NCBI GenBank assembly: GCA_035079385.1
Contig: JAVHKY010000038.1
Coordinates: 1,488,001 to 1,552,000 of the forward strand
Direction of reading: 5' to 3'
DNA length: 64,000 nucleotides
Origin: Aspidiotus rigidus
Taxonomy: Eukaryota > Arthropoda > Insecta > Hemiptera > Diaspididae
Shown in pieces: positions 1 to 59,241 of the stretch. The first letter of the stretch is position 1. Each line of letters begins with the position of its first letter. Both the position numbers and the translations under genes were made by a program. The notes under the pieces were generated by a model. The model was not told where the DNA came from, searched no databases, and saw only the letters and a program-made list of their open reading frames with translations.

Positions 1-111
1 GGGCTCTTATCTCAGCAACTTGAGCATCTTCAATTTCTTTTCCAGCAACTTCATTCACAAAGTCTTTTCCAATGGCTTCTTCTTCAAGGGCTTCTATCTC
101 AGCAACTTCAT
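1..111 (-). CDS. Uncharacterised protein, exon 3 (runs off the window)
   Basis: The acceptor TTCATTGTAG|AT is followed by an open frame in the phase left by exon 2. The translation is strongly acidic and internally repetitive: EVAEIEALEEEAIGK is followed by the similar EVAGKEIEDAQVAEI. The exon is not closed before base 1, so the gene continues outside the window. A Glu-rich repeated tail is unlike the basic N-terminus of the same protein. Confidence 0.55.
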
Positions 112-187
112 CTACAATGATATAAAAATTTTTAGTTCATTATTCATTTATTTTTACTTTTGTTCTAAAAATTTGAATACTCACCAC

Positions 188-337
188 CTGTTTCTTTTTC
201 CCTGATGTAGACCATTTCTCTAAGGAAGTACCCATGTTGACAACTTCTATCTTGACATTGGAAACATGACAATAAATTAAATCGAAGGATTTCTGGACTC
301 TGTTTGGACCAACACACTTGGTGAACTCGCATTGTAC
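188..337 (-). CDS. Uncharacterised protein, exon 2
   Basis: On the minus strand a T-rich tract ending TTCATTCTAG is followed by an open frame that continues the phase of exon 1 (phase 1 in, phase 1 out). It encodes about 50 residues with a Cys-rich stretch (LLSCFQCQDRSCQHG), consistent with a zinc-binding continuation of the exon 1 protein. The donor is CAG|GTGGTGAGT at 188; an in-frame alternative three bases further on (GTG|GTGAGT, 185) keeps the same phase. Two clean splice signals and matching phase make this a real exon rather than chance. Confidence 0.65.
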
Positions 338-407
338 CTAGAATGAAAAAAAAAAATTAATATTTCGAATTTTCTAGTTTTAAATTTAATAGATTTTACT
401 CATTTAC

Positions 408-2385
408 CAGAAACAGGAGGCGCATATTTCAATTCTTCCACCAACGATGAGTCGCGTTCATTAGCAATTGGAAAGAATTTTATCTCTGATGATCGATTTG
501 TCAAACAGGAGTACAGTTGATTGAAATTAGAAACATCCCCACCAGTAGCTACAATATCATCGCAAGTTCTCTTCACGGACCCTCCCACGCCATCTGCGGC
601 TCCTTTTCCATGGGCGCTTTCAGAGTAATTCCACGTCATTCTCTCGAGTTCAGGATGGAGCGGTATTATTTTATAGAACATGGTATAAAACATTTTTTTA
701 TTTCGATATTGCGAAGAAGGGGAATCGCTGTAAAAGTGCATATTTTTCACAGAACCTAAACTTTCGAGAACTGGACGCAGGTGGGCAAAGATAGCTGCTG
801 GATCATGGTTTGGGTCCGTTGACAAAGAGCAAATTGACTGAGGATCTTTTCCACACCTGTATATGACTCCTGTGTGAAGAGTAACTTGAGAACGATTGCC
901 ACCAAAGTGGCATGCCTGAATTTCTCTAAAATATTTACAAGAATAATTTTCTGAGAAATCGATATGAATTAACACATCCTCAGGGCCTAAATTTTTTTTC
1001 AAATTCTTAATAACTCGTTTTTGATGCCAGTCTCTTTCACAGTGAGCCATGTATTGCGGAATTGCGCTGAAAAATTGATCAACTACATCTTGTAACTTAC
1101 AGTCGATTCGTACTTTAGCAACTTTATTTCGTTCAATTCCATCGGACCCAGTGTCTTTAATTTTTTGCCATTCATAGTAGTGTGACTCTACATCGTTGAA
1201 CAGTTCACACGTGATCATATTTTCCGAGCATTTATCACACTTTCGAAATCTGCATTCTTGTGTTGGAACCGGACAGCACATTTCTTCTTGTATTACTTTG
1301 TCGAGGGTTAGATCAATTGTTTTTTCCTTCTTCCCTCCTTCAGTTACGATTTCGAAGCGTTTCTTCTTAATGAAAACTCGTTCTGCCTTCAACTGTTGAA
1401 ATAAAAAGTTTATATTTTCATGACGAATACACAGACAGGTGTCCCTCTGACCAATTTTACGTGGAATGACCCAAAAGGGACGCAGCTTACAGAAGAACGC
1501 GTAGCTGATGACAAAAGGCTTCTCGTTACAGAATTTCCGGTGTAGAAATTGTAAGCTGTTGTTTAAGAAACGTTTTTGTTTTTTCTGTTTTCGTCGAACA
1601 ATAAAATCTTTTTTGCCAGGGGCCTGAGTTGAAACTTCGTCATCTTCATAAAATTCTTGAACGCATTCTCTAACGACCATCATTCTTTTCTTAATCACAC
1701 CAAATTCTTTACGTAAAATACGGCGTTTTTCATTACGTGTTTGGAAGAATGGCTTTGCCATCTTCATAAAACGATATTTCTGCACAAATTTTAACTTCAA
1801 AACACGGGAAAAATCACGTACTGCACGGTTCTTTGAGTTTGATGGCGAACAAACTTCTTTCAAATCAGCCTCTAATGCTGCACCAAAGAGCAATTTTCGT
1901 TTTATGATTGGTGAAACCTTTTTTTCGTCATATTTAGTGAGTTCACGGTTAAGCTTACTCCTAGGCGATTCAGAGGAATTTCGAATGGAATCTTTCAAAC
2001 GATAATATTTTGTCTTGTATCGCAAAACTTTCAATTTCAATTTGTTGACATTTTCAGTAAGTTTTTGGTTTGAACGATAACATTCAGCCTTATTTCTAGC
2101 ACGTCTCTTACCACCGGATTTCATTTGAGCAGATATTAGACTGACTGTAAGTTCTCTGGCTTTCTGCCGCCGTTTGGCCAGCCTCCATTTGCGTCTTTGG
2201 TTTCGAATTTTCCTCGCACCAAGTTTCGATTTTCCTTCTTCTCGTTTTCGTTTATTGCGAGCATACCGCGCTCTTCTTTTTCGATTCTCCTCAGCTAGCA
2301 ACACGGGATCATTTTGAATTCGCTCTTGTCTTTTTCGCTCCAGAATTTTCTTTCTCCGAAGTTGTTCTTTCTTTGGAAGCGCCAT
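408..2385 (-). CDS. Uncharacterised protein, exon 1 (possible DDE-like nuclease)
   Basis: The open frame continues upstream to 2448 only through a TTG, so the first ATG at 2385 is the better start. A CTCTTTAG acceptor-like site lies just 5' of it, suggesting a 5'-UTR intron. The exon ends at 408 on a clean donor (TCTG|GTAAATGA, phase 1). The N-terminus, about residues 1-90, is very rich in Lys/Arg and followed by coiled-coil-like sequence. A Cys cluster (CCPVPTQEC, CDKC) sits near residues 368-388. The C-terminal half has HIDFSENY, YSDSPSSQYRN and SESAHGKGAADGVGG. Asp476, Asp554 and Glu589 give a D-D-34-E spacing that resembles RNase H-fold transposases; this is a hypothesis. I recognise the motifs as recurring in multicopy invertebrate proteins of unknown function. 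No stop or frameshift interrupts the exon. Confidence 0.7.
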
Positions 2386-3420
2386 ACCACACGATCTAAA
2401 GAGAATAATGCAACACTTGAATGAAGTTTTTGTTGAACCCAAAGGCAATAATATCTAGATACTTCGACTAACTTGCAGAATGAGTATTCAAGAAAATAAC
2501 CTAATGCTTTCAGCTACCTATATTGAAAAAACTAATCCAAAGACAATGTTAACGTACAGAAATGAAGCTGGATGATGACATCCTTCTAGACGTACATGAG
2601 TAGATTATTACAAATTTTTTTCCAACGTAGTGGCTGCTAATCCTTCGTCGTGGATAAGGAAATGTTATATTGACACGACGAGGAAAAAAAAACGCAGACA
2701 CGACTATGGAAAAAACAGCACAAAACTCAATTTTGTGGGCCATCATTGTTTTCAAACAAGCAAGACGTAATGAATGTACGAAGGGTATCACTTACTCATA
2801 AATTTTTTGTGTTCAAACTCCGTCATCTATTTGAACCACGGAATTCCAGGATATCCATTACGTTGGAAAGTTTTCAGAATACGCAACATAATTTTTCGAG
2901 TAAATTCGCGATCTTTCATTCCGAAGTATGAATATGCCGGCTATTAATCGCGGATAATGTTAACAGAACAACAACGAATCAGTGTGCACACTGGCAATGT
3001 TCAACATATTGAAAAATAAATTTCTGTGATTGGCTAAAAAATTCTCCACGACCAATGAAAAAAAAGTAGATACACGTTTTCAAATGAAGAGTATCATAGC
3101 TGGAAGCCAAAAACATGTACTTCAGTGCTACCAACACGTGCCTTCAACTACCTTCTTACAATGCAGCATTCAGCCTGACAGCATTCCTATTTCAAAATGT
3201 CGGAAAAATACTTCGTAACAAAAAATATGTAGGTGGATACATCCACGACGATGGAACTTTTGGCTACTCAGATTGATTTCAGGAGTGTAAATGTGAGATA
3301 TAGTTATTCTCCTATCTCACGCAAAAGTTCTTTTTCCTAGAATGCGAGCATCATCCTGTATGAGGCTGGTAACCTAAAATTGCCCATTTTTGTAGAATGA
3401 CCCGTTCTCGTTTTCATCGT
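2386..3420. other. Upstream region of the first gene; no further gene seen
   Basis: No convincing coding sequence on either strand. It should hold the 5' UTR and promoter of the minus-strand gene starting at 2385. Two CCAAT-like motifs in opposite orientation lie at about 3030-3060 (gattggct, gaccaatg), but no TATA box is clearly placed. A short hairpin (gtgagata...tatctcac) lies near 3293-3320. Confidence 0.3.
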
Positions 3421-3423
3421 ATT

Positions 3424-3756
3424 TCAAGTTTCCCATTCGTCTTTCGAGTAACACAATTTTCGCATCCGATTTTTTGGCATAGCTATACTATCCAATTTAT
3501 CCATCATTTGTTTTGGAGATTTGCACTTACGAATATCGTCGCAATTGCTGAGTGCCATAGATATAAGATACTTAGCCTTGGTCACGGCAGTTTCCCACGT
3601 TTTATCTTCGATGCCGTTTGGTTTCACTTCCTGCTCCACAGCTATTTTACATTTTTTGTACTCCAATAATAAAATAAATTGAAATCGCCAATTGTCATAC
3701 TTGACTTTTCCGACCGTAAACTTGGGAATGATCGTTTCTTTATCTACGTCTGCCAT
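3424..3756 (-). pseudogene. Copia-type gag N-terminal relic (1)
   Basis: This 110-codon minus-strand frame starts at a true ATG (MADVDKET). It has the layout of Ty1/copia gag polyproteins (UBN2/DUF4219 type): a 'KYDNWRFQFILLLE' membrane-distal motif near residue 18, a W-x-x-A-x-x-x-A stretch near residues 54-65, and a predicted all-helical fold. It stops before any zinc knuckle, and no protease, integrase or RT follows downstream, so it is a fragment. Domestication cannot be excluded but there is no positive evidence for it. Confidence 0.55.
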
Positions 3757-4093
3757 TGCCGTGATTTTAGAGACAAAGGAATCCTTACGAGTACAACGTG
3801 CCGACTTGAATATAGATTTTCGCGTTTACCATATTTGACCGTGACAGACCAGATATCCATTAATCGAACCACGATTTGCTATCATGATGAAAGAACGACT
3901 ACAATCTCTACATTTTCTGATATTTTATTCACACGTGAAGAGACAAACTCATAAACTAATAGAGACAATTTCTCCTAACTACGATGTACATCGAAAAGCT
4001 CATAAACGTGGTTAGTCTCATCAATAATCTACCACAATAAAAATAGCTAGAAATTATCGCACCAGTGTTACCACACTATTACAATTTCAACAT

Positions 4094-4480
4094 CGCATGC
4101 TACGAAAGTGAAAACTTACCTGATCGAGCGCGTTTTCTTCTTCATCAATCGAATTCACATCTGTATTTTGAAATAATGAACTGAGGAGACGATAAATATA
4201 TTGTAGATATACACACGTTATACCGCTATACCTGCGACAGATACAATTTATAATGAGAATATCATCTTTCAAATTCATATCGCATGCTACGAAAGTGAAA
4301 ACTTACCTGATCGAGCGCGTTTTCTTCTTCATCAATCGAATTCACATCTGTATTTTGAAATAATGAACTGAGGAGACGATAAGTATAGGTATTGTAGATA
4401 CACACGTTATACCGCTATACCTGCGACAGATACAATTTATAATGAGAATATCATCTTTGAAATTCATATCGCATGCTACG
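4094..4480. repeat. Tandem duplication, about 188-bp unit
   Basis: Copy 1 is 4094-4280, copy 2 is 4281-4469, and a third copy starts with cgcatgctacg at 4470 and breaks off. The copies are nearly identical, differing by a few bases near 4195/4380. Each copy has, on the minus strand, a 41-bp segment bounded by a TACAG acceptor and an ATCAG|GTAAGT donor (4120-4160 and 4307-4347). Confidence 0.85.
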
Positions 4481-5344
4481 TGGGGTAAGCTATCATGTAT
4501 CTCAAATAACTCAGCGGCATAATTAATGTGATACACTGCACGGTGTATTCCTGATGATATGATGCAATCATTACGAATCGAATAATTTTGACGTGAGTAG
4601 TTCGTGAATAGTTTTTCATCGCTCTACTAGCATAGATCGCGATGCTCTATAGCTTGAAAGATTGCGATGTAATTTAACAAGCTAGCTCGACAATATGTGG
4701 AGATTGCATACGAGTATACCTATAGCAGCAAATTCGACGCCATGTAATATGCGAAGAGATTTGATACCTTTTTGATTTTCTGTAGGGTTCACGCGATCTT
4801 AGCAAACATTCGTAATTACTTCAAACATATGAGTACCTACGTTGAGTAAGTGGATAGGAAGATATTAAAAATAAATTCTCGAACTCTTACCTGATAAGTA
4901 TATGGTGACTAAGCACTGAATCCGCATTCAAATTTCAACAGAGAAATTTCAACAGTACAACACAGTCTTCACATTTTTCCTACTCAAGCTCGGGTACTCG
5001 ACAATTTCCCGGTAAAAAAATTCCGTAATTTTTCTTAATGGCTTTTGGCCCATTTTGCATTAAACAACACTAAATCATAGACTCAAACTCATTTTTTCTC
5101 AAGATGTATCAGGTTTCAAGGTGCATCCACTAGGTAGCGCTAATATGTACACGATTCTCTTTGAAAGAAATTAACGAAACAAACATGAAACGCATTTGAG
5201 AACACACACACTCCCGTCTCATGTGAGTTTCATATGAGGCAACTATAATTCGATACAAGCGCCATCTACTATGAAGCCTAATTTTTCATCAGAACTATTT
5301 CTGTGTCGCAGAAAACGCAGCTAGGGTGCAATTGTGACTGCGTT
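4481..5344. other. No gene seen
   Basis: AT-rich sequence without a supportable ORF. A further minus-strand donor-like sequence (CTTATCAG|GTAAGAG) occurs near 4886, resembling the donors in the 188-bp duplication. Confidence 0.3.
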
Positions 5345-5851
5345 TCAAAGACAGTATTTGCAGATCGGGATGGCACATATAAACTGATCATCTTCGATCA
5401 CCTTCACTTGCGCCATACGTAATTCTGCGATGCATCTTTCCAGTGCAGAACAATGTAGTTCAACCGTTTCGTCTTCTTTCATTCGTAGTGAAAATAATTT
5501 AAGCCAGAGGTGTATTTGGTTCGCGGGCGATACATTTAAGTAAGATTCTTTCAATTGGTCCCACATCGTTTTAGCTGTCTTTAGTTCGCGAACAATATTC
5601 AGAGCGTATGGGGACAGATGCCGAACAATATAGTTTCGTGCGTAGGCGTCATGCCGATCCCATCTTTGTCTCGCGTCAACATTTTCCTCACCTTCTGGTC
5701 TAGGCGTTTTGAGCACATCTGAGCATTGCTCTCCGTCCAATAGTAGTTCCATTCTGAACGCCCAGTCTGGAAAGTATTCTCTCTTCGTATCCAAGGGTGG
5801 TAGAGTTAACTTAACCAAATCCGTAGGAAGGGCAGAAGATGTAGATGCCAT
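5345..5851 (-). pseudogene. Copia-type gag N-terminal relic (2)
   Basis: The best start is the ATG at 5851 (MASTSSALPTDLVKL), 16 codons inside the open frame. The protein shows the Copia gag pattern: 'FPDWAFRMELLLDGEQC' near residue 25, a W-D-R-H-D-A-Y-A-R segment, 'TMWDQLKESY' (the usual W-x-x-L-x-x-x-Y helix), and 'LHCSALERCIAELR' matching the L-x-x-x-x-x-x-L-x helix that follows. It ends at a stop near 'DDQFICAIPICKYCL', before any zinc knuckle or pol. Its sequence differs clearly from relics 1 and 3, so these are separate families rather than one broken element. Confidence 0.7.
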
Positions 5852-6439
5852 TTTTACTAACGACGCAATACAACACAATTTTATACAATTTATACGCAAT
5901 TTACAATACTGATATTACGATAAATATTTTAAATAATGTTTTTTATACAAATAATAAATCGAATCGTGCACTTTCTTTTTACACTTCTTTTTGTGTTTTA
6001 ATATGCCAAACTGGGCCCATAACCTGAAGAAAATTAACTACGAAGGTGCGAAATAAAACACATACATAGGCTTGGAATGATGTAATTAATTAATGCGTAA
6101 AAAAATATGGAAAGACAAAGAAGCTGAAGAAGGATTAATTTAGAGAAATTAAAGAAGTTTAGTGGCCAAATATTATTCTTGATATATGGCCGGAACCCCT
6201 CTTTTCACTCGCTTTATCTTCAATGCACGGCATTGTTTTCACTCATACGAAAGCCCCATTTTTGTAGTCTAAGAGAAGTGTATTAGTGAGGCGCCTCCGC
6301 CATAATGCAAAGTCTTAATATTTTCAACAAGTACAACATCGAGTATAATGACTAATACTGACAATTTACATGTGTGTGGCCGATAAGCGGCCTAATCGAT
6401 TACAACGCTACTTATGTGTTGCGCCTGGAGACGGCAACA
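5852..6439. other. No gene seen
   Basis: AT-rich spacer between two gag relics. No LTR pair or pol sequence is visible. Confidence 0.3.
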
Positions 6440-7539
6440 CTATGTACACGATCCCCACAGATAAAAATCTACAGTAATCAAAAATAAATTATATTCAAGA
6501 TTACACATACCCTTTCTTTTGTTCGAGAGGGCAAGTTTTTTGTTTGTGTAAAAATTCATAACAACCATAGCAAACCCTACCTGGGTTCTTACAATCCTTA
6601 TTTTTGTGAAAATATAAACCACACTTTGTGCAAAGTGAATTCTTACGTTCTTCAGCTGTCAATAGTTTGAGTTGCGCTCTTTGATCAGGCGTGTGCAGTT
6701 TTTTGAAGTTGATTTGTCTCTGACCCTTTGCTTTAGGATAATTAGTTGTCTTCTTCGTCAAATCAGTCAATAATTTCATCTTCTTCTCCAGTACCTATAC
6801 CTTTTGTTAAAGATTGAAAAGTGGATGAAGGAGGTCTACGAGTAGTTTTCGGCAGGTTATTGATGAGTTTGGTGAATTTCTTCTTCGCATAATCCAAGCT
6901 AGGAACTTGAGATATAGCTGTTAGAAGTAGGATCGAATATGCCTTCAATTGCGTGCACAACTAGATTATCCCCTCCATATCTGGTGGAAATGGTATGCCA
7001 ATTGATCAAAAATCTGACATTAATGAGTCAAACAAGTTGACAAACCTGTCCACCAAGAATCCTTGCGTAAAATTAAGTTCCTTAAACTTCTTAATTAATT
7101 GGCTCAGTTCGAGAGCCCTGCTGCTGCTGAACATCTCTTTCAGTAGCAGGAATTTCTTGTAAGCTGTTGGCTTGTCCATCAACCGCGGTTGGACTAGAGT
7201 GGAACATGACAGACGTATCATTTGACTCGCTTGTGCATCACAATGTTTTCTAACCCGTTCATCCATCTCGATATTCTCGGCATTCTTCACTTCCACAAAA
7301 GGTGTCAAACCTGCAACTTGGAGATCCTCTTTGATCATAATTCTCCATGGTTTGTAATTCCTTGTCCCAGTTAACTTTTTGCCTTCTTGATAGGATCGCA
7401 CATGGAAATCTTTTGAGACGCAGACCACATTGTTTCCTTCCATCATACTTAAGTTGAACATATTCTGAAATTTTTCAAACTCACTTTTCAGTTTTTCGGC
7501 AACTGCTTTATCAATCAACGCTTGATTTTCAGAGGACAC
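6440..7539 (-). pseudogene. Copia-type gag relic (3) with two zinc knuckles, frameshifted
   Basis: The N-terminal part (7006-7539, starts MSSENQALIDKAVAEKL) has a coiled-coil start, then 'RNYKPWRIMIKEDLQ' and the helical gag core through 'LIKKFKELNFTQGFLVDRF'. The frame changes between 6960 and 7006 and again near 6770. The distal part (6501-6779) carries two CX2CX4HX4C zinc knuckles, CTKCGLYFHKNKDC and CYGCYEFLHKQKTC, preceded by a basic linker. Together these are a full gag of Ty1/copia type, broken by at least two frameshifts. No protease, integrase or RT follows toward lower coordinates. Confidence 0.65.
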
Positions 7540-7635
7540 ATTTTGTTCAGAGGTAGCATTTGCGTTTTTGTTAGGTTTGAGTTCTTTGTTCTCCTTGTTG
7601 TCGTCAGCCAGAAGTTTGTTAGATTATTTTCCAAT

Positions 7636-7905
7636 ATGTTTTTATCAAAAAAACAACCAAGTATGAAAATATTTTTGAACTTAGAATATTTCCAAAGATG
7701 TTATTGTCAAAAAATCAACACGGTATGAAAACATTTTTGGACTTAAAATATTTTCAAAGATGTTTTTGTCAAAAAATCATCCAAGTGTGAAAATATTTTT
7801 GGACTTGGAATATTTTCATTTTTATTGAAAAAACAACCAAGTATGAAAATATTTTCATACTTGGTCGTCTTTTCAATCAAAACATCTTGGAAAATATTCC
7901 AAGTC
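7636..7905. repeat. About 62-bp AT-rich tandem repeat with a terminal inverted copy
   Basis: Three direct copies and a shorter fourth of a unit containing tttttgtcaaaaaatcaacc and aagtatgaaaatatttttgg start near 7636, 7697, 7759 and 7824. From about 7845 the unit appears in reverse (catacttggtcgtctttt, then cttggaaaatattccaag), so the array ends in a hairpin. Confidence 0.75.
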
Positions 7906-8233
7906 TGAAACTTACAAATAGACGATCTACAAAACAAATGAACAAATAATTTGAACGACAACGGAAGGCAGGAAAAATACAAAAACCCTTGCTCACTCGC
8001 GGAACAATGAAAAACCTAAGTCCCGTCACTCCTCCGGTGCTGTCGCGATTGCCTCGTGATATTCGTAGTCTTTGAGTATATTATAATATAATATGACTAC
8101 CTATTCAAAGTTCATAGTGTTACTAACTGTTACCATACAATGACCAACCATTACAAACAGAAACCATCAATGACACCAGGAATACCACTGGGCAATAAAC
8201 ACGGTTAACGGCATAAACATTATTTTGAAGATT

Positions 8234-8371
8234 TGTGACGTGCAATGAGAAAAGGATGCTCATTGCCCACTGACAGGAACACCATTTCTTTTTGATTATA
8301 TGTCCAATCAGAGAGAAATGGTGTTCCGGCGGCAATGGGCAATGAGCATCCTCTACTCATCGCAAGTCACA
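8234..8371. repeat. Foldback element, roughly 60-bp arms
   Basis: Sequence starting tgtgacgtgcaatgag at 8234 is matched in reverse complement by the segment ending ctcatcgcaagtcaca at 8371. The arms include aggatgctcattgccca and ggaacaccatttct, with a loop of about 12 bases near 8300. Likely a MITE relic; the flanks show no clear target duplication. Confidence 0.8.
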
Positions 8372-8467
8372 TTTCTTTTTTTTATTCCATTGGTTAACAA
8401 AATAGCGCTTTTAGCACGCTAAATTTGCGAATAACAACGGGGTTTTTAGAGCATATATAAAACAAAA

Positions 8468-8635
8468 AAATTTAAAATATGAATTATTGGATAATAAGTG
8501 TTCTAAACAAATTGTGGTATATAAATCATAAGACCATAAGAGCCATGAGGAAATTTGAATATCTACATCACTGGACAGTAAGATCCATAAAAAAATTTGA
8601 ATATGTAAATCATTGGACAAAAGGAGCATTTTTCG
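8468..8635 (+). repeat. 42-bp tandem repeat, four diverged copies
   Basis: Copies start at 8468, 8509, 8551 and 8593, each beginning aaatt and holding an 'aatcattggacaataagancc'-like middle. The unit is 14 codons long, so the plus frame from 8479 to 8808 reads as 14-residue repeats (KFEYLHHWTVRSIK, KFEYVNHWTKGAFF). I do not recognise a protein. The whole frame is 109 codons and may be chance. Confidence 0.6.
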
Positions 8636-8943
8636 CAGCCGCAGGACAACCATATGCGTCTTGTTTGTCTAGAATGACACGTAATACTGCTGAAATTATT
8701 TTCTTTGCTGCGCACAAGGTATGGTTCATTGAACTCATTTTTTCCTCTTCATTTATCTCTCTGCTGTATTTGGGATGCTGTTCATTTTTTTATATAGGTA
8801 TTTGCTAGTTGCTCTCGTATTTTTGCTATTTACAGCACATGCGGCAACTTTTCAAATTCCCCCGGCTATGTAGAAGTTGCCACCCGTGGTTTACAGGTTT
8901 GCTGTAGAAACATTCTACTTTGCGGTGTAATTATATTTCGTCC

Positions 8944-9098
8944 ATCTAGTTTCAAAACCTTATAACTCCAATCTTTATCAAAAAATCATTTTTGGATATT
9001 CGGGTGCTGCTGGGTTAGGCGTGTAGCGCATTGTGAGAAAGTCCCACAATAATTTTTGATAAAAATTGGAGTTACGAGGTTTTGAATGGTTTTGAATC
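8944..9098. repeat. Foldback repeat, about 40-bp arms
   Basis: Left arm about 8944-8986 (ttcaaaaccttataactcca, tttatcaaaaa) pairs with the right arm about 9053-9098 (tttttgataaaaattggagt, aggttttgaa). The spacer is about 66 bases. Confidence 0.75.
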
Positions 9099-9710
9099 TA
9101 GAGGGGCGATTTAACCCTTTATTAATAACAGAAATAGGGCTTTTACAATTCTTATCGGTTTGCAGAATGATGCATGATGTTCTCTCACTTACTTACTCCT
9201 GCGGCCATTCATCTCTCTGTCATTCTTTTTCGCGCGAAACATAGTCCATCTTGCAAACTAAGATGTGACCGGGAAAAAGGTACACACTGTCTCGATGAAA
9301 ATCATAAATCATATCAACCTTTTTTCCTGATTCATCTTTGACGCTTATAAAAGCCCTATACTTGTATAACTCGAATAAACAATTTCTCAAGTACTGGTGG
9401 TTCAGAATACAAAATAAAGACTTTCAGCTAAATATTACTCGAACCATCAAACGGGTAAAGCTGACCATTAATTGTAGAAATTTCGCCCAGGTTTTAGCAA
9501 TGATATTTTTTTTTCTTACAAAGATTTACATATAAAAAAGAGGGAAACAGCTTGCAGCATACAACTCTATTTTGAATGAAATCATTGTCGGTCATTTACA
9601 AAGATGACGTCACAGGGAATCAGTTTATTCAGAGAGTGTGGTTTAAACCTTAGAAGCAGGGTAGAAAATATCTCTTTCTCAGTCTTAGTCAATATTTTTA
9701 CTTAGTACTT
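9099..9710. other. No gene seen
   Basis: AT-rich sequence with no supportable ORF or RNA gene. Confidence 0.3.
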
Positions 9711-10540
9711 TTAGAAGTTGTTACACGGCCTACATCATTTCAATAATATTGATGAAATTGAAGATTAAAAATTATCTCTCGTTCATTCTTTCTGAACACA
9801 CATATAATAAACTATAATTCAAATTCAATTGTTTTCACATTTCCTCAAGTTACTTCACTTGCTAATTTTAATTCACCTTGTTCAATTTTTCACTCGTTCT
9901 CTGTACCTAGTTTGTTTGACTGATAATGACTTATAGGCTGAAAGCTTACTTGTATTTGAATTTTGTGTACCTATTTTCTTTTAATTTGTAAATTTAATTA
10001 GAATATTCATCATTATTATGTATTTAAAATTTTTGTATGTTTTCCTTCAACTAAACTATTTTGACAAGAATTGGAGCTCTCATTTGGGTTTCTTATGATG
10101 TATTATTTCAGATGTATAGGCTACAACATATTGTACTTGCTTATCAAAACACAGTTTGTTAGGCAATATTTCTAGCGATTCATTTCAAAACTTTTGAGCA
10201 TTTTTGTAACAGTAATAAGTACAAACAATTCTGAAATATTTATTAATGAATAAAAGCTCGTTACCTATCGTTGAGTATTTACAAAAAATAAAAGTGGTTC
10301 AGAATAAAATGATTGAAATTTGTTCAAATATTAAGTACGGTAAGATAGAATCTATTTGGAAACGAAGAAGATTTCCGTGAGTATTATAGATTATCAAAAT
10401 TTTTTCCTGCCCAGTTGTATGGGCAAAAAATTTCAAATAGGGAAGGTTAAACGATGACGACTTGAACAAAAGAGGGATCAAATATTCCTTCATCTGAAAG
10501 GAAGAGTGGAAGTGATCGAAAAATTTAAAGAAATAGAACT
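9711..10540 (+). repeat. Dispersed repeat R, left copy
   Basis: This segment is similar, in the same orientation, to 63,341-64,000. Shared landmarks are ttagaagttgtta at the start, ttatctctcgttcattct, ctagtttg.ttgactgataat, gttaggcaatattt.tagcgattcat, tgaataaaagctcgtta, and tgcccagttgtatg.caaaaaatttca. The family is unidentified. On the minus strand both copies read a related peptide (HTTGQ..........LLRFQI), but no complete protein is seen. Confidence 0.75.
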
Positions 10541-10611
10541 CAGAAGTCACGGTACAGAAACTCAAATATTATTTATATTAAAATGTTGATCAAGAATCTG
10601 CTACAAAGAAT

Positions 10612-10617
10612 TTTATT
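10612..10617 (-). terminator. Possible polyadenylation signal of the ABCC1-type gene
   Basis: Minus-strand AATAAA about 220 bases after the stop codon at 10,837. It is the nearest perfect hexamer seen; its use is inferred. Confidence 0.4.
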
Positions 10618-10836
10618 CTTTTCAACCTTGATTCGAGGACAAAAAGTTTTAGCCTCCGAGCTACTCACATACAAATAATGAGGTTAGAGAGAATTGTTCT
10701 CAGAGGCATAGAAAATTATGGGAATTATATCTGAAATATTTAATTGTAGGCAGCTGGTCTTTCACCAATCGAAGTAAAATCAAGACCAAAATTGTTTTCG
10801 ACTCGGTCAAAAAAATATTTAGATCTAGTAAAATCT

Positions 10837-59241
<48,405 letters not shown>

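Noticed and set aside
517..1399. Plus-strand ORFs opposite the first gene
   Set aside because: They are shadows of the 659-codon minus-strand exon.
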